A stretch of 8,312 bases of DNA from Candidatus Omnitrophota bacterium (GTDB lineage: Bacteria > Omnitrophota > Omnitrophia > Omnitrophales > Aquincolibacteriaceae), in assembly GCA_023246985.1 (NCBI GenBank), contig JAHFHJ010000058.1, forward strand, positions 1-8,312, read 5' to 3'. Below are positions 1-4,761 of this stretch, one piece after another. The translations under genes and the position numbers were made by a program. The notes below the pieces were generated by a model that made no database searches, was not told where the DNA came from, and worked only from the letters and a program-made list of their open reading frames with translations. How positions within the stretch are numbered: position 1 is the first letter of the stretch; every line of letters begins with the position of its first letter.

Positions 1-317
1 CCATCGCGTATCTGAGGACGATACGGACCGCCGAAAAGATGTTTTTTACTAAAAATGGGACCTATGTTACTTCATGCATTGCTTTCCCCGCCTGTGTTCC
101 GTGTTCGGCCCCACCCAATACGGCCGCCGAAATAAGATGCCTGCTAGGCGCGGAAGTTTTTACCGCGGATTACGGTTTTTCCATAACACAAGCAGCGACA
201 ACTTTTACGGCAACGGCCACAAGAACCGTGGGCGGGGCCACGATCATTCTTGACCAGGACGGTGCATGGACCGGGACCTCAACTTATCTTCCCTGCGCAT
301 CGGGAACTATTTGTTAG
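1..317 (+). CDS. Type IV pilin / pseudopilin-like protein, C-terminal part (5' end outside window)
   Basis: The frame is open from base 3 with no start in view and ends at TAG 315-317, leaving 104 residues. The visible start, A-Y-L-R-T-I-R-T-A-E-K-M-F-F-T-K-N-G-T-Y, has the form of the pilin region just after the N-terminal helix, where a helix carrying A-E-x-x-(Y/F) leads into N-G-T-Y. The tail T-F-T-A-T-A-T-R-T, then I-I-L-D-Q-D-G-A-W-T-G-T, is the beta-strand ending common in small pilins and GspG/PilE-like pseudopilins. Six cysteines are visible, two in the final P-C-A-S-G-T-I-C, so disulfide stabilisation outside the cytoplasm is plausible. The methylated hydrophobic N-terminus that would prove the family is missing. 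An ATG at base 39 is in frame but lies inside the conserved stretch and is not the likely start. By family, such proteins form surface pili or type II secretion pseudopili; the exact role is unknown. Confidence 0.7.
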   Translation, partial: IAYLRTIRTAEKMFFTKNGTYVTSCIAFPACVPCSAPPNTAAEIRCLLGAEVFTADYGFSITQAATTFTATATRTVGGATIILDQDGAWTGTSTYLPCASGTIC

Positions 318-320
318 TGA

Positions 321-440
321 AAAAAGGGGACAGCGCCTGATTTTCATTGATACAAATAGTCGGAAATCAGCGCCGCCACGGCCGCGGTTTCGCCGAAATC
401 GACAAGCATCGGGACAGGCAGTCCGTGAATGCCTGGCCCT
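321..440. repeat. Compound REP-like palindromic repeat, copy A
   Basis: This fills most of the 148-bp gap between the pilin-like gene and the exported-protein gene. Bases 329-376 match 1406-1453 at 45 of 48 positions in the same orientation. The unit holds an imperfect hairpin: 333-343 pairs with 364-373, with one bulged C at 337 and a 20-nt loop. A second hairpin pairs 411-420 with 430-439 (9 of 10 positions). The recurring GGGACAG motif is what I associate with repeats of the REP / RAYT-transposase type, but no transposase is visible here. Confidence 0.7.
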
Positions 441-465
441 TTAAAAAATCGAAAAGGAGAACGCC

Positions 466-1389
466 ATGTTTAAAAAAATAACGATTCTTTTTTTGTGGAT
501 GGGGCTCACTTTTTTTGCCGCGAGCGCGTTCGCCGGAAAAGTCGAACTGACGACCTACTATCCCGCGCCGACCGGAGAATACAATACCGTGAAATTTTCT
601 CCCACGGCTTCGGCGCCCGTCTGCAACCCAGGCGCGAAAGGGACGGTTTATTATAAAGACGGCGCCCTAGAAGGCCTCTATGTCTGCGATGGAACTCAGT
701 GGATTCCGGTGGGCAGCCAGGAGCAAGCGTATACCGGCGAACTGGTTACTTTTACCAAGAATGGGAATCAGACTGTGGCAGATACACTGGGGTGTAGTGG
801 TGCCTGTTGGAAAGGAAAATATATCCAGGATTGGAATCCTTCTTTGGCGACAAATTATCCGGGTTGCGGCATTACGCCGGTGAATGAAGAAATATCGCTC
901 GGTTCCGGACCCAGTTTCAGAGAAGGTGTATTGAAAGTAGATCTCCGTTGTTTTAAAAGTGGTTTCTATTTGATAGAGTGGGATGGTTCCGTGGCGGTAG
1001 ATGGCGCGGCAAACAAATGGGCGGCCTTGACTTTAAAATACGCCTATCTGGATAAAAACGGCGACCTATCGAGTTGGAAAGCTCTTGCTTCTAGCGTGGG
1101 AAATAAAGTCTTTGAGGATGAGGCAAATCCCGGATTTAATAGCTGGCCGCCGCCGCCGCCGCCGGATTCGGCGGCGAAATATAGTGCTTATCCACTGGCG
1201 TTGGATACCAGACTTGCCATCGACCTTTCTACAATTCCTGACGATGCCGAATATCTTTATCTTTCTCTGTACGCAAAGAACGTTGATAATCCTAGTAATG
1301 GCCCTGATTACATGAGCGGTGCGCCGGGAGGTGTAATCCAGTCCAGGGTTGACGGTGGATTTTCTATAACGGTGACCCGGGTTAAATAG
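466..1389 (+). CDS. Exported cysteine-containing protein of unknown function (Omnitrophota-like 'TTYYPAP' N-terminus)
   Basis: This is a 307-residue protein. The start is supported by AAGGAG at 454-459, six bases before ATG. Residues 1-23 form a signal peptide: Lys3-Lys4, a hydrophobic core, and an A-F-A cleavage site before Gly24, so it is predicted to leave the cytoplasm. The mature N-terminus carries T-T-Y-Y-P-A-P-T-G-E-Y-N (29-40), then G-T-V-Y-Y (59-63) and L-Y-V-C-D-G-T-Q-W (71-79). I associate this module with exported proteins of Omnitrophota-type genomes, often near pilin-like genes. Residues from about 85 onward are unfamiliar: aromatic-rich, probably beta-structured, with six Pro at 228-233. 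Six cysteines (53, 74, 110, 114, 134, 162) could form disulfides. DNA after the N-terminal module looks less GC-rich than before it, suggesting a modular protein with an exchangeable C-terminal domain. The gene lies between repeat copies A and B. Function is unknown; a surface or pilus-associated role is inferred from context only. Confidence 0.8.
   Translation: MFKKITILFLWMGLTFFAASAFAGKVELTTYYPAPTGEYNTVKFSPTASAPVCNPGAKGTVYYKDGALEGLYVCDGTQWIPVGSQEQAYTGELVTFTKNGNQTVADTLGCSGACWKGKYIQDWNPSLATNYPGCGITPVNEEISLGSGPSFREGVLKVDLRCFKSGFYLIEWDGSVAVDGAANKWAALTLKYAYLDKNGDLSSWKALASSVGNKVFEDEANPGFNSWPPPPPPDSAAKYSAYPLALDTRLAIDLSTIPDDAEYLYLSLYAKNVDNPSNGPDYMSGAPGGVIQSRVDGGFSITVTRVK
1147..1175. repeat. (CCG)6 tract plus 7-bp perfect hairpin inside the exported-protein gene
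   Basis: Bases 1147-1164 are six CCG codons giving Pro228-233. Immediately after, 1158-1164 pairs perfectly with 1169-1175 around a GATT loop. A six-proline run is a known type of ribosome-stalling sequence normally relieved by EF-P, and a tandem trinucleotide can change length by slippage without shifting the frame. Confidence 0.7.
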
Positions 1390-1397
1390 GAGAAATG

Positions 1398-1528
1398 GAA
1401 AAAGGGACAGCGCCTGATTTTCGTTGATAAAAATAATCGGAAATCAGCGCCGCTCCAATTTCAACTCCGTCGAGATTAATAGGTATCGGGGCAGGCACCT
1501 TTTCCCTAAAAAGGTGACGGACCCTTTT
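1398..1528. repeat. Compound REP-like palindromic repeat, copy B, ending in a terminator-like hairpin
   Basis: Bases 1406-1453 repeat copy A (45 of 48 identical, direct orientation), starting 17 bases after the stop of the exported-protein gene. As in copy A, a second hairpin follows: 1488-1503 pairs with 1509-1524 at 13 of 16 positions with a 5-base loop. Here it is followed by TTTT at 1525-1528, so it may also weakly terminate transcription from the gene upstream. Bases 1460-1490 recur in diverged form at 1793-1823 (24 of 31 identical). Confidence 0.7.
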
Positions 1529-1548
1529 AATTTCGCAATTTCGCTTTA

Positions 1549-1578
1549 TTGACAAGTCCCATGATGCTTGAGTATGAT
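1549..1578 (+). promoter_or_regulatory. Predicted sigma-70 promoter (TTGACA, 18-bp spacer, TATGAT)
   Basis: A consensus -35 hexamer TTGACA at 1549-1554 is followed after 18 bp by TATGAT at 1573-1578, one mismatch from the consensus -10. Transcription would start near 1585. A 7-bp perfect inverted repeat (GTCCCAT at 1556-1562, ATGGGAC at 1586-1592) flanks the -10. It could be an operator, or simply the ends of another REP-like element. The promoter points toward the terminator at 1621-1665 and, beyond it, guaB3. Confidence 0.55.
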
Positions 1579-1584
1579 ACCGCA

Positions 1585-1665
1585 AATGGGACAGCCAACG
1601 ATGTCTATTCAGCGTATTTTAAGGCGTAAGGCGGCGCGTCGGACGCGCGGCTTTGCGCTTTTTTT
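1585..1665 (+). ncRNA. Candidate ~80-nt small RNA or attenuated leader upstream of guaB3
   Basis: This is defined by the predicted promoter at 1549-1578 and the intrinsic terminator ending at 1665. The transcript would have about 36 nt of mostly unpaired 5' sequence followed by the large terminator hairpin, a layout common in trans-acting bacterial small RNAs. I recognise no known riboswitch or RNA family; in particular I do not see the conserved purine-riboswitch core. The alternative is a guaB3 leader in which read-through of the terminator sets expression, with about 200 nt from terminator to start codon. A 36-codon frame beginning at ATG 1601 has no ribosome binding site and is not favoured. 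Confidence 0.4.
1621..1665 (+). terminator. Strong intrinsic terminator
   Basis: The arm 1621-1638 pairs with 1644-1660 around the 5-base loop 1639-1643. The stem has 17 opposed positions, including one G-G mismatch (1633/1649) and two G-T pairs, plus a bulged G at 1624. The loop-proximal five pairs are all G-C. Seven T residues follow at 1659-1665. The T tract is on the 3' side only, so it works for the + strand. It ends the predicted short transcript and also isolates guaB3 from the exported-protein gene. Confidence 0.8.
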
Positions 1666-1669
1666 ATTT

Positions 1670-1850
1670 CAGCGGCCAGCGACTATTCTGACTTTAATTT
1701 TCTTTTCATGAAGGGCAGTCGGGACGAGAAATATTGGGACTACCCCCAACTTTGAATTTTTTTACACAAAGGGCAGTTGGGGTTGTCCCAAGTTCAACTT
1801 CGTTAGAATTGATAGGTATTGGGACTAGCGGCCAGAGACCAGCGACCCGA
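1670..1850. repeat. Palindromic repeat block between 13-nt direct repeats, ending in degenerate heptamers before guaB3
   Basis: The block is bounded by near-identical 13-mers at 1671-1683 and 1827-1839 (12 of 13 identical). Inside, 1734-1750 and 1776-1791 form a long hairpin (one mismatch, one bulge). AAGGGCAGT occurs twice (1711-1719 and 1769-1777), and 1793-1823 is a diverged copy of 1460-1490. The bounding sequences are made of 7-base units: CAGCGGC, CAGCGAC at 1670-1683, and TAGCGGC, CAGAGAC, CAGCGAC at 1826-1846. The second set ends two bases before the guaB3 ribosome binding site. No transposase or convincing protein frame is present. Confidence 0.6.
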
Positions 1851-1861
1851 GGAGGAATGCT

Positions 1862-3022
1862 ATGTCAGTTTTTATCGGAAAAGACCGCAAGGCGCGGCGC
1901 GCCTATGGATTTGACGAGATTGCCCTGGTGCCGGGCGATGTGACGATCAACCCGGAGGAAGTGGATATCCGCATGCCGCTGGGCGGGATGACGCTCCCGA
2001 TCCCGTTCCTCGCGTCCGCGATGGACGGCGTGGTGGACCCGAAGTTCGCGATCGCGATGGGGAAGCTCGGCGGCCTTGCCGTGCTGAACCTCGAAGGGAT
2101 CTACACCCGCTACGATGATTATGAAACGATTCTCGAGGAAATCGCCAAATCGACGCCGGAGAAGGCCACGCAGCTGGTTCAGAAACTTTACGTGAAGCCC
2201 ATTAACGAAAAGCTTATCGCGAAACGCGTCCGGGAGATCAAAAAGGCGAAAGGGCTCTGCGCCGTCAGCGCGATCCCGCAGCGCGCCGAACGGTTCGGCA
2301 GAATCGCGGAAGACGCGGGCGCCGATATCTTTGTGGTGCAGTCCACCGTGACGACGGTCCGCCATATCGCGAAGGCCTATCAGGTCGTGGATTTCAAAAA
2401 ACTCTGCAAAAAAATGAAGCTCCCCGTGATCCTCGGGAACTGCGTTACTTATAAGGTCGCCCTGGAACTCGCGGAGACCGGTTGCGCCGGGCTTCTTGTC
2501 GGGATCGGACCGGGTTCGGCCTGTACGACGCGAGGCGTGTTGGGGATCGGCGTTCCGCAGGTGACCGCGATCGCGGACTGCGCCGCCGCCCGCGAATTTT
2601 ATTACAAGAAAACCGGGCACTATGTTTCCATCATCGCGGACGGCGGCATGTCGACCGGCGGGGATATCTGTAAATCCATCGCCAGCGGCGCGGACGGCGT
2701 GATGGTGGGTTCCGCGTTTGCCCGCGCCAAGGAAGCTCCCGGCCGCGGTTTCCACTGGGGTATGGCGACGCCGCACGCGAACCTCCCGCGCGGCACGAGG
2801 ATTCACGTGGGGACGACCGGCACGCTCGAGGAAATCCTCTACGGTCCCGCGCGTCTTGACGACGGAACGCAGAACCTTATCGGGGCGCTCCGCACTTCAA
2901 TGGGGAATGTCGGCGCCCGGAATATCCGCGAGATGCAGCTGACCGAGATCGTGATCGCGCCGGCGATCAAGACCGAAGGAAAACTTTTCCAGACCGCGCA
3001 AAAACTGGGCATGTGTAAATAA
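1862..3022 (+). CDS. guaB3: GuaB3-family IMP dehydrogenase (CBS-less)
   Basis: This predicted cytoplasmic enzyme of 386 residues oxidises IMP to XMP with NAD+, the committed step of GMP synthesis. The start has a strong Shine-Dalgarno, GAGGAGGA at 1849-1856, five bases before ATG. The N-terminus (A-R-R-A-Y-G-F-D-E-I-A-L-V-P-G, 11-25) is typical of GuaB3 rather than classic GuaB. The length fits GuaB3 (about 380) and leaves no room for the CBS pair of the roughly 490-residue GuaB. The TIM-barrel landmarks are A-S-A-M-D-G (51-56), the catalytic loop G-P-G-S-A-C-T-T-R with nucleophile Cys221, the IMP-phosphate loops I-A-D-G-G-M (258-263) and V-M-V-G-S (280-284), and a C-terminal G-A-R-N-I-R-E-M-Q. 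It resembles the cyanobacterial GuaB3 type, which keeps the cysteine; as I recall, the mycobacterial type lacks it. guaA follows after a 94-bp repeat-filled spacer and uses the XMP product. Confidence 0.93.
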   Translation: MSVFIGKDRKARRAYGFDEIALVPGDVTINPEEVDIRMPLGGMTLPIPFLASAMDGVVDPKFAIAMGKLGGLAVLNLEGIYTRYDDYETILEEIAKSTPEKATQLVQKLYVKPINEKLIAKRVREIKKAKGLCAVSAIPQRAERFGRIAEDAGADIFVVQSTVTTVRHIAKAYQVVDFKKLCKKMKLPVILGNCVTYKVALELAETGCAGLLVGIGPGSACTTRGVLGIGVPQVTAIADCAAAREFYYKKTGHYVSIIADGGMSTGGDICKSIASGADGVMVGSAFARAKEAPGRGFHWGMATPHANLPRGTRIHVGTTGTLEEILYGPARLDDGTQNLIGALRTSMGNVGARNIREMQLTEIVIAPAIKTEGKLFQTAQKLGMCK

Positions 3023-3026
3023 CAGG

Positions 3027-3108
3027 AAATAGGGGATAGCGTATAGCGGATAGGAGAAACAAAAAAAGAATCGAATTTTTCTATACCCTATACGCTAAAC
3101 CCTAATAA
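3027..3108. repeat. Inverted heptamer-array palindrome in the guaB3-guaA spacer
   Basis: The left arm consists of four consecutive 7-base units, AAATAGG, GGATAGC, GTATAGC and GGATAGG (3027-3054). The right arm is CTATACC, CTATACG, CTAAACC and CTAATAA (3081-3108), a degenerate reverse complement. Overall 3031-3059 pairs with 3075-3103 at 23 of 29 positions, with a 10-bp perfect core (TAGCGTATAG), around an A-rich 15-nt loop. It starts four bases after the guaB3 stop codon and ends eight bases before the guaA ATG. There is no T tract on the 3' side, so it is not a classic terminator. Confidence 0.8.
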
Positions 3109-3116
3109 TTAGATTT

Positions 3117-4658
3117 ATGGAACAAACGATCGTCGTTCTGGATTTCGGATCGCAGTACACGCAGTTGATTGCCCGCCGCGTGCGCGAGAACAAGGTGTTT
3201 TCCAGGGTCTATCCGTTTAGCGCGCCTTTTGAGAAAGTGATGGCCGAGAAACCGAAAGGGATCATCTTCTCGGGTTCTCCGGCCAACGTGTACGGCAAAG
3301 GCGCTCCGATTCCGGACCGCCGTTTTTTCCACTGCGGGATTCCCCTCCTCGGGATCTGTTACGGAATGCAGCTCCTTTCCCACAAGCTCGGAGGCCGGGT
3401 TCATAAATCCAGGAAGCGCGAATACGGTTTTTCAAAACTCCATATCTCCAGGCGTGAAAGCCCGCTCTTCCGGGGAATCCCCAGGACGCTTACGTGCTGG
3501 ATGAGTCATGGGGACAAGCTGGATAAGATCCCGGAAGGGTTTGAGCGGTTGGCCTATACCGAGAATGCCCCGTTTGCCGCCATGGGGGACGCCCAGCGGA
3601 AGATCTACGCCATCCAGTTCCACGCCGAGGTCGCGCACACCGAGCAAGGCTCCAAGATCCTCAGGAATTTTCTGGTGAGCGTTTGCGGCTGCAGGCCGTG
3701 CTGGACGCCCAAGTCCTTCATCAAAGAAAGCATCCGGAAGATCCGCGAACGGGTCGGTCACGATCGCGTGGTGCTCGGCCTCTCCGGGGGCGTGGATTCT
3801 TCGGTCGCGGCGGTACTGCTCCATAAGGCCCTCGGCAAAAAACTAAACTGCATCTTCGTGGACAACGGGCTTTTGCGGTACAAGGAAGCGGACAAAGTCG
3901 AGAAAACCTTTCGCGGTCACTTCAAAATGAATCTCAAGGTAGTGAATGCGGAGAAGATCTTCCTCGACCGGCTTAAAAAAGTGATCGACCCCGAAAAGAA
4001 GCGCAAGATCATCGGCAGGGCTTTCATCGATGTTTTCCAAAAAGAGGCCCACCGCCTCGGCAAAGTGCCGTTCCTGGCTCAAGGGACGCTTTATCCCGAC
4101 GTGATAGAATCCGTTTCTTATTTCGGCGGTCCCACCAGCGTGATCAAAAGCCATCACAACGTCGGCGGACTTCCGAAAAACATGAAATTCAAACTGGTGG
4201 AGCCGCTCAAGGAACTCTTTAAAGACGAGGTCCGCGCGGTCGGTTACGCGCTTGGGATCGACAAAGACATCGTCGGCCGTCAGCCGTTCCCGGGGCCCGG
4301 ACTCGCGGTGCGGATTCTCGGGGAAGTCCGTAAAGACCGTTGTGACCTTCTTCGTAAGGCGGACCGGATCGTAATCGATGAGATCAAAAAGGCCGGTTTT
4401 TATGACAAAGTTTGGCAGTCGTTCGCGGTGTTGCTTCCGATCCAGAGCGTCGGGGTGATGGGAGACGAGCGTACTTACGAGAATGTCGTAGCCCTGCGCG
4501 CCGTGACCTCCCAGGACGGCATGACCGCGGATTGGGCGAAACTTCCCCCCGAGCTTTTGGGGCGCATCTCGAACCGCATCATCAATGAAGTGCGCGGCAT
4601 CAACCGCGTTTGCTACGATATCTCTTCGAAGCCCCCGGCCACGATCGAGTGGGAATAA
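3117..4658 (+). CDS. guaA: GMP synthase (glutamine-hydrolysing)
   Basis: This predicted cytoplasmic enzyme of 513 residues aminates XMP to GMP with glutamine and ATP. The start, M-E-Q-T-I-V-V-L-D-F-G-S-Q-Y-T-Q-L-I, is canonical. An N-terminal class I glutamine amidotransferase domain (about 1-190) has nucleophile Cys81 in G-I-C-Y-G-M-Q and the His169/Glu171 dyad in F-H-A-E-V. The ATP pyrophosphatase domain follows, with P-loop S-G-G-V-D-S (223-228) and H-H-N-V-G-G-L-P. The C-terminal XMP-binding/dimerisation domain contains P-G-P-G-L-A-V-R-I-L-G-E and ends in the family signature K-P-P-A-T-I-E-W-E. The protein looks intact and of normal length. Two positions are less usual: H-A-E where H-P-E is typical, and F-S-G-S-P where S-G-G-P is typical. 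No Shine-Dalgarno is visible; the bases before ATG are AT-rich and adjoin the heptamer palindrome. It is probably cotranscribed with guaB3. Confidence 0.97.
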   Translation: MEQTIVVLDFGSQYTQLIARRVRENKVFSRVYPFSAPFEKVMAEKPKGIIFSGSPANVYGKGAPIPDRRFFHCGIPLLGICYGMQLLSHKLGGRVHKSRKREYGFSKLHISRRESPLFRGIPRTLTCWMSHGDKLDKIPEGFERLAYTENAPFAAMGDAQRKIYAIQFHAEVAHTEQGSKILRNFLVSVCGCRPCWTPKSFIKESIRKIRERVGHDRVVLGLSGGVDSSVAAVLLHKALGKKLNCIFVDNGLLRYKEADKVEKTFRGHFKMNLKVVNAEKIFLDRLKKVIDPEKKRKIIGRAFIDVFQKEAHRLGKVPFLAQGTLYPDVIESVSYFGGPTSVIKSHHNVGGLPKNMKFKLVEPLKELFKDEVRAVGYALGIDKDIVGRQPFPGPGLAVRILGEVRKDRCDLLRKADRIVIDEIKKAGFYDKVWQSFAVLLPIQSVGVMGDERTYENVVALRAVTSQDGMTADWAKLPPELLGRISNRIINEVRGINRVCYDISSKPPATIEWE

Positions 4659-4664
4659 TTCATT

Positions 4665-4757
4665 CGCATAACGCGATACGCGCGACGCGCAGCGATCATA
4701 AAGAAAAGGTGTTTTGTGCCCTATAGACATTGCGCGTTACGCGTTGTGCGTTGAGCG
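4665..4757. repeat. Inverted heptamer-array palindrome in the guaA-dnaE spacer
   Basis: The left arm consists of 7-base units CGCATAA, CGCGATA, CGCGCGA and CGCGCAG (4665-4692). The right arm is ATTGCGC, GTTACGC, GTTGTGC and GTTGAGC (4729-4756). Bases 4665-4694 pair with 4728-4757 at 21 of 30 positions around a 33-nt loop. The layout matches the guaB3-guaA spacer, but the unit sequence is GC-rich instead of ATAG-based. The right arm stops five bases before the dnaE ATG, where a ribosome binding site would normally lie. Confidence 0.75.
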
Positions 4758-4761
4758 ACTT

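Noticed and set aside
250..444. Small + strand frame overlapping the pilin-like tail and copy A
   Set aside because: It lies mostly in repeat DNA, is out of frame with the pilin and has no ribosome binding site.
1382..1585. Open frame on the minus strand across copy B of the repeat
   Set aside because: It consists almost entirely of the palindromic repeat and its hairpins, with no ribosome binding site; the peptide is a translation of repeat DNA.
1601..1711. 36-codon frame with a basic N-terminus and hydrophobic tail inside the candidate small RNA
   Set aside because: There is no Shine-Dalgarno, and the frame runs through the terminator stem and T tract, which explains both the Arg/Ala-rich and Phe/Leu-rich parts.
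1585..1861. Purine-type riboswitch ahead of guaB3
   Set aside because: The conserved junction and loop bases of the purine aptamer are not visible; only a generic terminator hairpin and repeats are seen.
1734..1943. Open frame on the + strand running from the palindromic block into guaB3
   Set aside because: It overlaps the guaB3 start in another frame, covers repeat DNA and has no ribosome binding site.
1865..2806. Long minus-strand frame opposite guaB3, with similar ones opposite guaA and dnaE
   Set aside because: These are rich in Arg, His and Asp as expected for antisense readings of GC-rich genes; the + strand carries unmistakable enzyme motifs.
3027..4757. CRISPR-like or rho-independent terminator reading of the spacer repeats
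   Set aside because: The units are only 7 bases without unique spacers, and neither palindrome is followed by a T tract.
4714..4761. TTG start adding 16 residues to DnaE
   Set aside because: An AAAAGG lies upstream, but the added residues are encoded by the heptamer arm and loop; family conservation starts just after ATG 4762.
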